NCBI RefSeq assembly: GCF_052216985.1
Contig: NZ_JBQOUY010000028.1
Location: forward strand, 1 to 30,097
DNA: 30,097 bases
Source: Acidaminococcus fermentans_A
GTDB lineage: Bacteria > Bacillota > Negativicutes > Acidaminococcales > Acidaminococcaceae
Reading direction: 5' to 3'
Shown here in pieces: positions 6,734 through 17,500 of the stretch. A program made the translations under genes and the position numbers. Under the pieces are notes generated by a model. It saw nothing but the letters and a program-made list of their open reading frames with translations. It did not search any database and was not told the DNA's origin. How positions within the stretch are numbered: the first letter of the stretch is position 1; each line of letters starts with the position of its first letter.

Positions 6734-8641
6734 ATGTTATTCACCACCACACAGGAACATGAAGAATTTCGTGCCAAAGTCCGGGGCTTCGCGGAAGCCA
6801 AGATCAAACCCATTGCGTTCATGCTGGACAAGGAAAACAAATTCCCTGATGAACAGGTCAAAGAAATGGGCGAACTGGGATGGATGGGCATCCCCTTCCC
6901 CAAAGAATATGGCGGTGCCGGGCTGGACTACATCAGCTACGCCATTGCCGTGGAAGAACTGGCCCGGGTGGATGGGGGCGCTGGTGTCATCCTGTCCGCC
7001 CATGTGTCCCTGGGGTCCTACCCTATCTTCGCTTTCGGTACGGAAGAACAGAAACGGAAATACCTGGTTCCCTTGGCTTCCGGGAAAAAGATCGGTGCCT
7101 TCGGCCTGACGGAACCCAATGCCGGGTCTGACGCCGGGGAGACAGAAACCACCGCGGAATTCGATGGGACCCACTGGATCCTCAACGGGAACAAGATCTT
7201 CATCACCAACGCCGGCAAAGCCGATACCTATGTGGTGTTCGCCGTAACAGAGCCGGGGAAAGGCACCCGGGGCATCAGCGCCTTCATCGTGGAAAAAGGC
7301 ATGCCCGGCTTCACCTTCGGGGACCATTATGACAAACTGGGAATCCGCTCCTCCGCCACGGCGGAACTGATCTTCAACAATGTGAAATTGCCCAAGGAAA
7401 ATCTGCTGGGCAAACGGGGCCAGGGCTTCAAGATTGCCATGGCCACCCTGGACGGCGGCCGGATCGGTATTGCGGCCCAGGCGCTGGGGATTGCCCAGGG
7501 TGCCTACGAAGCGGCTCTGAACTATTCCAAGGAACGGATCCAATTCAACGCCCCCATCTGCCAGAACCAGGGTGTTTCCTTCAAGCTGGCGGATATGGCC
7601 ACCAAGCTCCGGGCCGCCCGGTTCCTGGTGTACAGTGCTGCGGAACTGAAACAGGAACACCAGGATTACGGCATGGAAAGCGCCATGGCCAAGATGTACG
7701 CTTCCGATGCAGCGGTTTCCATCACCAATGATGCCCTGCAGATTTTCGGCGGCACCGGCTACCTGAAGGGCATGGATGTGGAACGGTTCTACCGGGATGC
7801 CAAGATCACCACCATCTACGAAGGTACCAACGAAATCCAGCGGGTGGTCATCGCCTCCCACATTACGGATAAAATGTCCGTGGCCAAGCACGGGGGCGCT
7901 CCCAAACAGAATGCAGCCATCACCGGCGCCCGGAAGAAACAGATCTTCAAGGACGGCACGCCGGAAGAACAGGTAGCTGCCCTGGTGGAAGCCTTGAAGA
8001 ACGACGGCTATGACTTCACCGTGGGCATTCCTCTAGATACCCCTATCTCTGATGCGGAACGGGTGGTCAGTGCCGGCAAGGGCATCGGGGAAAGAGCCAA
8101 CATGAAACTGATCGAAGACCTGGCCCGTCAGGCCGGTGCTGCCGTAGGTTCTTCCCGTCCTGTGGCGGAAACCCTCCAGTATGTGCCCATTGACCGGTAT
8201 GTGGGCATGAGCGGACAGAAGTTCAACGGCAACCTGTACATTGCCTGCGGCATCTCCGGTGCGGTCCAGCACCTGAAGGGCATCAAGAATGCCACCACCA
8301 TCGTGGCCATCAACATCAACGCCGGCGCTCCCATCTTCAAGAACTGCGACTACGGCATCGTAGGCGATGTGAAGGTGATCCTGCCGCTTCTGACCAAGGC
8401 CCTGAACAACGGCCAGGCCAAGAAGCCCGCTCCCCCCATGGTCAAGATGAAGAGACCTCTGATCCTGAAAGATATGCCGGAAGGCCGGTACGTCTGCAAG
8501 GGATGTGGGTATGAATACAACCCGGATCTGGGCGACCCGGATGCGGATGTGAAACCGGGAACCAAGTTCCAGGATCTGCCGGAAGACTGGGTCTGCCCGC
8601 TGTGCAACTCCGCCAAGACTGAATTCGTACCCGTAAAGTGA
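6734..8641 (+). CDS. Acyl-CoA dehydrogenase / ETF-alpha C-terminal domain / rubredoxin fusion
   Basis: A 635-aa three-part redox protein. Residues 1-380 are a complete acyl-CoA dehydrogenase with the catalytic base Glu363 (IYEGTNEIQR) and the FAD/substrate loop FGLTEPNAGSDAG. Residues about 405-560 match the C-terminal FAD-binding domain of ETF-alpha (SRPVAE at 474-479, SGQ 493-495, GISGAVQH 506-513), without ETF-alpha domain I or ETF-beta. Residues 583-635 are a rubredoxin with Cys588/591 (CKGC) and Cys621/624 (CPLC). Electrons should pass from acyl-CoA to FAD, to the ETF-type FAD, to the rubredoxin iron. The start MLFTTTQ has GAGGAGG upstream; an ATG ten codons earlier has none. A flavodiiron gene follows 16 nt downstream and is the natural acceptor. 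Related fusions exist in other anaerobes, to my memory; their function is not something I can cite. Confidence 0.92.
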   Translation: MLFTTTQEHEEFRAKVRGFAEAKIKPIAFMLDKENKFPDEQVKEMGELGWMGIPFPKEYGGAGLDYISYAIAVEELARVDGGAGVILSAHVSLGSYPIFAFGTEEQKRKYLVPLASGKKIGAFGLTEPNAGSDAGETETTAEFDGTHWILNGNKIFITNAGKADTYVVFAVTEPGKGTRGISAFIVEKGMPGFTFGDHYDKLGIRSSATAELIFNNVKLPKENLLGKRGQGFKIAMATLDGGRIGIAAQALGIAQGAYEAALNYSKERIQFNAPICQNQGVSFKLADMATKLRAARFLVYSAAELKQEHQDYGMESAMAKMYASDAAVSITNDALQIFGGTGYLKGMDVERFYRDAKITTIYEGTNEIQRVVIASHITDKMSVAKHGGAPKQNAAITGARKKQIFKDGTPEEQVAALVEALKNDGYDFTVGIPLDTPISDAERVVSAGKGIGERANMKLIEDLARQAGAAVGSSRPVAETLQYVPIDRYVGMSGQKFNGNLYIACGISGAVQHLKGIKNATTIVAININAGAPIFKNCDYGIVGDVKVILPLLTKALNNGQAKKPAPPMVKMKRPLILKDMPEGRYVCKGCGYEYNPDLGDPDADVKPGTKFQDLPEDWVCPLCNSAKTEFVPVK

Positions 8642-8657
8642 GAAAAGGAGCATAACT

Positions 8658-9869
8658 ATGGAATGTGTAAGAAAATTAACCAATGAATTATATTGGGTCG
8701 GGGCGGATGACCGCCGGCTGGCACTGTTCGAAAACATCCATCCCATTCCCCGGGGCGTTTCCTACAACTCCTATCTGCTGCTGGACGAAAAGACCGTGCT
8801 GTTCGACACGGCGGACTGGTCCGTGTGCAAGCAGTTCCTGGAAAACGTGGAAGGAGTCCTGAAAGGCCGGAAGCTGGACTACCTGATCATCAACCATGTG
8901 GAACCGGACCATGCGGCTTCCATCGAAGAAGTGCTGCTCCGTCACCCGGAAACCACCGTGATCAGCAATGAACAGGCCTTCACCCTCATGGACCAGTTCG
9001 GCTATCGGGTGGAAGGGGAAAAACAGATCGTGGTGAAGGAAGGCGATACCCATAAGTTCGGGAAACACACCATCGCCTTTGTGGCGGCTCCCATGGTCCA
9101 CTGGCCGGAAGCCATGGTCTCCTTCGACCTGACCACCGGTACCCTGTTCTCCGCCGATGCCTTCGGTTCCTTCGGAGCCCTGGGCGGCCGGATCTTCAAC
9201 GACGAAGTGGATTTCGACCGGGACTGGCTGGATGATGCCCGTCGGTACTACACCAACATCGTAGGCAAATACGGGCCCTTCGTCATGGACCTTTTGGGCA
9301 AGGCCAGCCAGCTGGACATCAAGATGATCTGCCCGCTCCATGGGCCGGTATGGCGGAACAACATCAAATACATCGTGGACAAGTACATCCACTGGGCCAC
9401 CTATGAACCGGAAGAAAAAGGCGTGCTGCTGGTCTATGCCTCCATGTACGGTAACACCGAAAGCACTGCTTCCGTGCTGGCGTCCAAGCTGGCGGAAAAG
9501 GGCATGACCAACATCGCCATGTACGATGTATCCAAGACGGACATTTCCTATCTGATCTCCGATGCCTTCAAGTACAGCCATCTGGTACTGGCTTCGGTGA
9601 CCTACAACCTGGGGATCTATCCCAAGATGCTGAACTTCCTGGAAGACATGAAGGCCCTGAACCTGCAGAAACGGATTGTGGGCATCATCGAAAACGGCTC
9701 CTGGGCCTGCACCGTGGGCGGCCTGATGACCGAATTCCTGGAAAACAACCTGAAGGCCATGACCGTCCTCCAGGACGGCGTAACCATCAACTCCCGGATG
9801 ACCGGAGGCCAAGAACGGAGCATGAACGATCTGGTGGATGGGATCCTGAATTCCATGAAAGAAGCATAA
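8658..9869 (+). CDS. fprA: Class A flavodiiron protein (O2/NO reductase)
   Basis: A 403-aa two-domain protein: an N-terminal metallo-beta-lactamase-like domain with a full diiron site (His80, Glu82, Asp84, His85 in HVEPDH; His148; Asp167; His228) and a C-terminal flavodoxin domain beginning VLLVYASMYGNTEST (about residues 256-270). It reduces O2 to water and/or NO to N2O in the cytoplasm of anaerobes, using electrons from reduced rubredoxin. It has no rubredoxin of its own; the upstream fusion supplies one and is co-transcribed (AAAAGGAG ribosome site in the 16-nt gap). All iron ligands are present, so the enzyme should be active. O2 versus NO preference cannot be decided from sequence alone. 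Confidence 0.93.
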   Translation: MECVRKLTNELYWVGADDRRLALFENIHPIPRGVSYNSYLLLDEKTVLFDTADWSVCKQFLENVEGVLKGRKLDYLIINHVEPDHAASIEEVLLRHPETTVISNEQAFTLMDQFGYRVEGEKQIVVKEGDTHKFGKHTIAFVAAPMVHWPEAMVSFDLTTGTLFSADAFGSFGALGGRIFNDEVDFDRDWLDDARRYYTNIVGKYGPFVMDLLGKASQLDIKMICPLHGPVWRNNIKYIVDKYIHWATYEPEEKGVLLVYASMYGNTESTASVLASKLAEKGMTNIAMYDVSKTDISYLISDAFKYSHLVLASVTYNLGIYPKMLNFLEDMKALNLQKRIVGIIENGSWACTVGGLMTEFLENNLKAMTVLQDGVTINSRMTGGQERSMNDLVDGILNSMKEA

Positions 9870-9878
9870 AAAAACAGG

Positions 9879-9909
9879 GTGGCTGTTGCTTGCGCAACAG
9901 CCACTTTTT
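9879..9909 (+). terminator. Intrinsic terminator of the fusion-fprA operon
   Basis: Perfect 11-bp stem gtggctgttgc / gcaacagccac with a TTGC loop, followed by five T; ten nt after the fprA stop. Confidence 0.92.
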
Positions 9910-9910
9910 C

Positions 9911-9940
9911 TTTACGGATAACCATTCTATATGATATAAT
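9911..9940 (+). promoter_or_regulatory. Promoter of the WG-repeat gene
   Basis: A perfect -10 TATAAT at 9935-9940, with TTTACG at 9911-9916 (18-nt spacer) as a modest -35. It lies directly behind the preceding terminator and about 50 nt ahead of the gene start. Confidence 0.5.
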
Positions 9941-9990
9941 TTTTTCATTGTTTCGTCGTTTTATATCTTTATTTACTGAAAGGAGACGGT

Positions 9991-11457
9991 ATGCGTCACT
10001 TTGCTTCCCTGAAATCCTCTTTGTTCCTGGCTGCCCTGGCAGCTTCTCTTTCTCTTCCCTTGGCCGCCGCAGCGGAAAAAGGAGCTGAGCTCTATTCCCA
10101 CGAACATCGGGAATCCCACACCACCACCCGGACAGAATCCTCTACCCACACCTCCTCTTCCACCACATCCACCCATTCCAGCAGCAGCGTCAGCCTGGAC
10201 AAAGAAGGCTCTGCAGAGATCCTGGGCCATATCCTGGTTCCCAATCCCCATCTGAAAGTGCCCCGGCTGGACCGGATTTCCCGTCAGGCTTCCCTGACAC
10301 CGGTCTTTGCCGGCAGGGACCAGCAGGGCCGCTGGGGGCTTTGGGACAGCCAGGGACGGCAGCTGCTGGCCCCTCGTTTCAAAAAACTGGAAGCCGGTGC
10401 AAACGGATCGATCATAACCTGGGAAGGGAAAGACGCTCCCCGGTATCTGACCCGGACCGGCCAGCCGGCCCCGGACCCCATCTCCCTGGAAAATCTCCAT
10501 GCCTTCAAAGAAAAGGGCCGCTGGGGCTTCCAAGATGCCTCTGGAAAAACCGTCCTGCCCCCGGTCTACCAAGCTGTACTCACAGGATTCAGCGAAGGCA
10601 TCGCCTTTGTCAAAAACAGCAAAGGCAGGACCGTGGCCATCGATTCCCAGGGCAAGGAACTTTTTGCAGCACCCTATGACCAAGTCTTCCCCTTCCAGGA
10701 CGGCCTGGCAGAAACCCGGCGCAAAGTCCGTTCTTTCAACTGGGCCAGTGCCGTCGGAGCAGCCCTGGGCTCTACCCTGTGGGATACCAACGTATACGAT
10801 CCTGCGTCCCCCCTGAGCCTGACTTGGGACGGAGTGAAACGGGGTTATATCGACCGGTCCGGCCAGGTCATCATCGATGACCGGAACGATGCCGTGTTCC
10901 CCATGACTCCCTGGGGCACTTTTGTGAAAGACAAGGGAGAGCTGTGGTTCGCCGACCGGCAGGGAAAGATCTTGTTCGGGCCGGGAAAGTATGATATCAG
11001 CGGCGGCGGCCTGGACGAGGCAGAAGGCCTGGGGGCCATCCAGGACAAAACCAGCGGGAAATACGGTGTGGTAGATCTCAGCGATGGGACTCTGCGCCTG
11101 CCCTTTGCCTGGGACGGCATCCAATTCCTGGGCGGGCAGCGGATGCTGGTCAAAGAAGGTTCCTCCACCCAGCTGGTTTCCGAAACCAGCGGGCAGGTGC
11201 TCCGGACCTGGCAGGATCCGGCGACGGTCATCCCTTTCGGGGCTGGAGCAGAAGTCACCTGGCTCCAGGAAAGAAAGACCTTCCGGCTCATGGACCGGGA
11301 AGGGAACCTGCTGCCCGTCCGGATCCCGGCAGATGTGACCAAAGCCGCCTCTTTCCAGGGCAAGACAGCTCCCGTCAAAGGAAAGCAAGGCTGGGGGCTG
11401 ATGGATGCCCACGGAAACTGGCTGGTCCAGGGACTGAAAGAAATCAAAGTTTTATAA
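9991..11457 (+). CDS. Secreted WG-repeat protein
   Basis: A 488-aa exported protein with a signal peptide (about residues 1-28, ending LAAAA), a His/Ser/Thr-rich low-complexity segment (about 35-68) and then WG beta-repeats. Clear repeats read GRWGLWDSQGRQLLAPRF, GRWGFQDASGKTVLPPVY, KYGVVDLSDG and, at the C-terminus, GWGLMDAHGNWLV; degenerate copies lie between. WG repeats form beta-sheet scaffolds with no fixed enzymatic role; a periplasmic or surface binding function is likely. A segment around residues 245-270 (NWASAVGAALGSTLWD) interrupts the repeats. AAAGGAG precedes the ATG. It is monocistronic between two terminators and convergent with the giant adhesin gene. No lipobox or membrane anchor is visible. 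Confidence 0.8.
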   Translation: MRHFASLKSSLFLAALAASLSLPLAAAAEKGAELYSHEHRESHTTTRTESSTHTSSSTTSTHSSSSVSLDKEGSAEILGHILVPNPHLKVPRLDRISRQASLTPVFAGRDQQGRWGLWDSQGRQLLAPRFKKLEAGANGSIITWEGKDAPRYLTRTGQPAPDPISLENLHAFKEKGRWGFQDASGKTVLPPVYQAVLTGFSEGIAFVKNSKGRTVAIDSQGKELFAAPYDQVFPFQDGLAETRRKVRSFNWASAVGAALGSTLWDTNVYDPASPLSLTWDGVKRGYIDRSGQVIIDDRNDAVFPMTPWGTFVKDKGELWFADRQGKILFGPGKYDISGGGLDEAEGLGAIQDKTSGKYGVVDLSDGTLRLPFAWDGIQFLGGQRMLVKEGSSTQLVSETSGQVLRTWQDPATVIPFGAGAEVTWLQERKTFRLMDREGNLLPVRIPADVTKAASFQGKTAPVKGKQGWGLMDAHGNWLVQGLKEIKVL

Positions 11458-11460
11458 GAC

Positions 11461-11500
11461 AGGAGGTGCTGCGCGGAACGCGCAGCACCTCCTGCTTTTT
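11461..11500. terminator. Convergent terminator between the WG-repeat gene and the autotransporter gene
   Basis: A perfect 15-bp GC-rich stem (11461-11475 / 11479-11493) with a 3-nt loop and a plus-strand GCTTTTT tail. The autotransporter stop codon (11499-11501) sits inside that T tail, so on the minus strand the same stem begins 5 nt after its gene; the minus-strand tail (GTCTTATAA) is poorer in T. Confidence 0.88.
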
Positions 11501-14500
11501 ACTTTCCATGATGTTTCTTGCTGTCTTCCACGGTCCGCACCCGCTCGATGGTGGGTTTCCCGTGCTTGTCTTTTTCGATCACGTCGATGCGGATGTACTT
11601 CAATTCTCCGTCGAATTCCTTCACCAATTTGCCCAAGGTCCCGTCCTGGTTCAAATCCGGGTTGGATGCGGCACCACCCATGATGGCCCGGTACAGCAAG
11701 GCGGCGAATTCATACCGGGTCATCATCCGGTCTCCTTTGAACTGCCCATCCTCATACCCTTCGATGATCCCAGCCCGGGCCAATTTCATCACGTAGTCAT
11801 AAGCCCAGTGGTTTTCCGGGATATCCGGGAACAGGGCATCCTTGTCCACCGCCATCACCGTTTTTCTTGACAGCTGGTTCATCAGGGTCTTCATCTGCTG
11901 CATCTCTCCATCCTGCCGGGCTACCAGGGCCTTCAAATCCCGGATTTCCTTGGCCATGGCCACCCGGCTGTTGGAGACATGGTTGTGCTGGCCGATCTTG
12001 AAGGTGGCTCCCACATTGATCATGTTCTCTCCGCCGCCGGTGCTGCCACCGATGCTGAACATCACATCTTCGTTAGGCCGGTAGAAGGCTCCCAGGGCCA
12101 CGGCGTTGGCCCCACTGTAGTTCCCGGCTCCCACCGCAAAGTCCAGTTTGTCATCCGGATCGAAATCCAAGGGATGGAGGGCGGCCAGGGCCGCAGAATT
12201 GGCCCCCACCCGGTCCACCCGGCTCCCCAGTTTATCCAGGCTGCTGCCCAGCTGGTTGATGGCCCGGCCGGTCTGCTGGAGCTGGCTCACGTTCACCGCA
12301 TCCGTGGGCGCCGTCCCCGGTGCCACGTTGTGGATCCGGTTGCCGCCCATGCTGACGCTGCCCTGCTGGATGGTGATGTCCTGCTGGCTGCTGTCCCCGG
12401 CCTTCACGGTAAGGCCACCGTTATTGATGGTGGTATTGCCCGTGGTGACGCTGGTGAGGCCGGTGAGGTCCTTGGCCAGACGGACATTCAGGGTATTGTC
12501 GTCCCCTCTCACAATGCCGATATTGTTGGCATCGCTGACGTCCGTGGCGCCGCCCTTGATATTCAGGGTATCGCCCATGCCGACTTTCACTTCTTTCCCG
12601 TCGTCCCCCTGGAACTTCCGACCGCTGTTCACTTTGTCACTGACAATCTTCAGCTGGTCTTCCGTGGCGGCCCGGCCCTTCTGGATATGTTCTCCATCCC
12701 ATTGGGTGTTGTCCAGGCCATTCAGGTAATTGCCTTCTACCGGGTTGCTGTCCCCCGCCGTATTGGCCTGTTGCCCCAGGGTCAGTGTCTTGTTCCCGGA
12801 ACCGATGGTCACCTGGCCTTTGGAGCCATCTACGGTGACTTTATTGGCGCCGTCACCAGCAGTAACCTTGGCCCCGTTGCCATCGATGGCAACCTGTTTG
12901 GCCTTGTCCTGATCATCTCCCAGGGTGATGTTGTCATTCAGGTTCACCGTATGGTCATCCTTTACGGTGATGTTCTTGCCGCTCTTGGACTTGACCGCTT
13001 CAGCCGCCTTGCCAGCTTCATCTCCGGCGATTTTCTTCACATCGCCGATGCTGGCCGCGTTGTTGTCTCCGGCAGTGGCATACTGCTTGCCGTCAATGCC
13101 GCTTCCGATGTGGGTGATCTGCTTGGTTCCGCCGTTGATGCCATCTTTGGTAATGGTGATGTCACCGACTTTTACCTTGTTGGTTTCCACTCCTTCACTG
13201 TTGATGGTGGTATTCCCAGCTTTAAGGCTGCCCTCTTTGCCCAGTTCCACATCCTTCTTCAAAGATACTTCCAGGGCATCGCCATTGACCTTGGTTTCGA
13301 TGTTCTTCCCATCGCCCTTGACGGCAATGGTACCGCCCAGGTCTTGCTTCACGGTGTTACCCGTTTCATCAGCCAGTCCGAATCCGCCCTTTTCAGCGCC
13401 CTTGATTTCACCAATGGCCTGGCTCAGCTGGCCTTCCGTCGCGGCCCGGTTTTCCACAATATTGTTTTTGTCCCATTGGGTGTTATCCAGGCCGGTGATG
13501 TAATTGCCTGTTTCGGACGTATGCTTCCCATTGGGCTGTTCCCCGATGGTAATTTTCTTGGAAGCATCCTTGCCCACCGTGACTTTGGCAAAATCCGGCG
13601 TATCGGTCATGACGATTTCCAACCCATCCTGATCACCATTCTGACGGACACCCAAGTTCTTTCCCGTAGCCTGGGCCAGCTCATCCTGGTCCTTGAGGCC
13701 ACCAGTCAGATTCAGCAGGGTCCCCAGATCCCGATGGACCGTTTTCCCGTCGTTGCCTCTGAAATCCAGTCCCCTTTTCGTTACTTCTTCATCCAGGCTC
13801 TTGGCAATATTCTTCACATCTCCGATATTAGCACCATTATTGTCGATGTCATACACATAGGAAATCGGTCTTCCCTTTTCGTCCACCTTGATTTCCGAAG
13901 CCCCGCTGGCCATATGGCTCACCTGGGTATCCATCGGATTCCCCGCCTCATCTACAGCTTCAAAGGTCACGCGGGTCTTGTCCACCTTCCCTTCTTTCAT
14001 ATCGTACTTTACGGTCCGGTCATAGGCTTCGTCCACCTTCGTCTTGGATGCGATGTCCTTGATGGTGATGGTCTTGTCCGGGTACTTGGGATCGTCCTTG
14101 TGCTCCATATCCCGTACCGTCAGGGTCAGTTCTCCGTTGGTGGCGGTATAGCTGCCATCATCCGTATTGGGGTTCTGGACTAGCTGATAATCCGTGCGTA
14201 CGGTATTGCTGTCAGTGATGGTCTGAGAAAGCTTGGCCAGCTGGTCTTCCGTTGCCGCCCGGCCGCTGACATATTCCGGATCCACCACGTTCCAATCCTT
14301 GTTAGAAAGGCCCGTTGCATAGCTGCCTGCGGAGGGATGGTTGTTCTTATTGGTGGTCAGCTCCGTATTGCTGAAGGCCCCGATGGTCAGATTTCCTGCT
14401 TTCAGGCTGCCATCTTTATCCAATTCCACATGTTTCGCCAGGCGGACATAGAGCTTGCCATCCTTGTTCTTCACCCCGATGTTGTTATCCGTCAGGCTGT

Positions 14501-17500
14501 CCAGGGCGGCTCCCCCGATGATATCCAGCTGCTCGTTGAGCTTCTTGCTGATGACTTTCGTGGTATCGTTTTGCCCGTCGTCCCCGGCGAATTTCAGGCC
14601 GTCCTCCAAGGTAGCGACCGTATGGATGTCTTTCCCATCGGTGCCGTCCTGTCCGTTCTGGTAGACGATCCGGGTGATGTCCGTTCCGTCCACCCCGGGC
14701 TTGCCGTTGGTGCCGTCTTTCCCCGGCTGGCCTTTTTCGGTGCGGATGAGGGTGGTGGTGATACCGTCCTTCCCATCTTTCCCATTGATGCCGATGGAAC
14801 CGGCAGCTCCGTTTTCTCCCGCTTTCCCTGCCTGGCCCACGGTGACAGTGTTAGCCGTCAGGTCCTTATCCAGCTTGATGGTGATGTTGCCGCTGTCATC
14901 CACTTCCGTGGTCACATTGTCCGCACTATAGGTATGCCCGGATACCGGATCGATACCCTGGACCTTGATGGTCCCGCCCATTTTTACATTATGGACTTTT
15001 CCATCCGTTGTGGTCCGGGTATTGGCATCGAAATCCAATCCTTTGGCGACTCCTTCGAAGCCCCCAATGGTGATGTCGTTGCTCACGGTCCCATCGGCAT
15101 TCTGGACCTTCAGGGTCACGGTCCCATCCTGAGCCACCGTATATTTTCCATTGGTCCCAGCTGCAGGATTCTGTACCAGACGCAGGTCGTTTTTCAGCAC
15201 ATTGCTCAGATCGATGGAGATCTTTTGGGGATTCCCCTTTCCATCCCGATCATTCCGGGTGATTTCCAATGTCTTCCCATCAGCCGTCACACTGCCCCCC
15301 GTAGCATAGTAATCGTGGAGGCCGGTGATTTCCAAAGGATCGGTCTTATTCTGCTCCGTCAGATAGAGCTTGCCAGTACCGTCGTTGGTCCCGGTGCCCT
15401 CTCCGTTGTACTTCACCGAGCCGCCGGTGACGAATACATCCCCCTTCACCGTACCGTTCTTGATTTCATCGACCACAGCCTGGAGCTGGTCTTCCGTAGC
15501 CGCCCGGCCTTTCATGATCTTGGAAGCATCCCAGTTGGTATTCTGGAGGCCTGTGATGTAATAATTATCATCCGGGTTGGCACTGGCTGATCCATCGGCA
15601 TTCTTCCCGCTCTGTTTGCCAATCACGATGCCGCCGTCATAGGTGTCCCCAGTCTTGCTGCCGCCCACCCGGACAGTGTTGAACCGCACATCGTCAGCGG
15701 TAGCAATGGTCACTGTATCCCCGGTGCCTCCCAGTTGGATGTTCTGGCCAGCCGCCAGGTTCACCACCCGGCTGGTGGGGGTCACGTCTTTTCGTTTGGT
15801 GCCGTCCACTTCCAGTTCCCAGCCCTTGTTCACCGTATCGATGACTGGCTGGACGGTACTGCTGGCGATATTCTTCACATCTCCGATGTTGGCCCCATTG
15901 GTGAGGGTATCGTACTGGTTGGTGGCCGTATCGATGCCGCTGCCCATATTATTGACCTGGTTGCCACCAAAGGAAATCTTGTCACCATTGATGACCACAT
16001 TTTTCGTTTCATCCGTGGTATTGGTGATGGTCAGCCCCTTACCTTCCAGTTTCGTATTTCCTGTGGTGACGGAAGTCAGATCTTTCAGTTCCTTGGCCAG
16101 TTTCACCGTCAGGGTGTCGGTGCCGTTGGAGACCACACCGATGTTTCCGTCGGTGAGTTTCCCTGTTTCCTTCACACCGCCATTGATGGTGGTCTTCTGG
16201 TTCATGGTCCGGGCAAAGCCCTTTTCATCCAGTTTCCCGTCGCTTGTGATATCGCCGGCATAAATCTGGCCGTCGTCCATGGTAGCGATATCGTGGCGGA
16301 GCCCCTGGGCATCCTGGTACCCCAGCCGAGTGGACTTGGTTTCGTTATCGGACGTAGTAATGTTCTTTCCATCCTTCAGGGTCTTGTCCCCATAATGGAC
16401 GCTGGTGTCCGCCTGGGCCGCTTTCCCGTCCTTATCTTTCCCGTCAGGATTGCCCGTATAGATCACGTCGCCCGTAGTCACCGTAGTGAACGAGGGCTTT
16501 TCATCCATCAGGATGGAGATGTCCCCATTTTCGGCAATCCGGGTAGTCAGGTTGGCAGTGCTGTAGCTGTGTCCGTCGGTTTCGTCGCTGGCCTTGATGG
16601 CGATAGTATCGCCCAGGCTGCGTTTCACTACTTTGTAGCCCTTGTAGTTTTCGCTGGTGTTGGAAGCATCCTTGGTATTGGTGGTGAAACTCAGACCTTT
16701 GGCGATGGTATTGGTATTGTTGGTGATTTGGGTCGTGTTGTTGGTAATGTTGGTGGTATTGCCGCTCACCGCATCAGAGACGATCCGCAGTTCATCTTCC
16801 GTAGCGGCCCTTCCGCTCACATAGGTGGGAGATTCCACAGTCCATTCTTTGTTGGTCAGTCCCGTTACAAATTCTCCGCCTTTGGCATGGCCACCGGTGG
16901 GCTGTCCGTTCTGGACCGCATCCAGCACGCCATCGGCATAGTGGCCGATTTTGGCCGTACCGGCCGTGACAGTATTCAGCCCGGTCAAATCTTTATTCAG
17001 TTTGAGTTCCAGTTTGCCATTGTCCTTATCCTGGCTAGAAACGACGCCGATGTTGTTGGCTGTGGCCAGATTGTCTTTGTTGGTTTCTCCACCGGTAATG
17101 CTGAGTTTCTGGTTCAGTTTCACCGCAGAAGCAGTGCCCTGATCGCCGCTGAATTTCAGCCCATCATCCAAAGTGGCGATGAACTGGGTGGAACCGTTGG
17201 TGATGTCCCCATATTCCAGGCGCTTGAATTCATTGGCTTCGTTAGCCGGATAGGTCTTGCTGTCTTTCAGATAGGTGATGCCAGAACTGATGGCGTTGAA
17301 GATATAGGTCGGCGTCTTGCCCGTATTGTCGTACAGGGCCACATAGCCGCCGGTATCCTGACCGATGCCCAAGACCACCTGGCGCTGGTCGTTGGTTCCA
17401 TCGTTCTTCACCACAGAGACAGTGGTCCCGTCAATCTTCACCGCTTCTTTCACCGGATACGTCTCTTTGGATCCCGGAGCCGTCCGGAACTGAGCCACGC

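Noticed and set aside
6737..9812. Minus-strand frames opposite the fusion gene and fprA (6737-7891 and 8688-9812)
   Set aside because: Antisense shadows; the plus-strand genes have clear domains, ribosome sites, promoter and terminator.
11979..14183. Long plus-strand open frames inside the adhesin (11979-14183, 14337-15590, 15735-17693, 18489-21497)
   Set aside because: All are antisense to the repeat-rich adhesin gene, share its repeats in reverse, and lack starts with ribosome sites; they result from biased codons and repetition.
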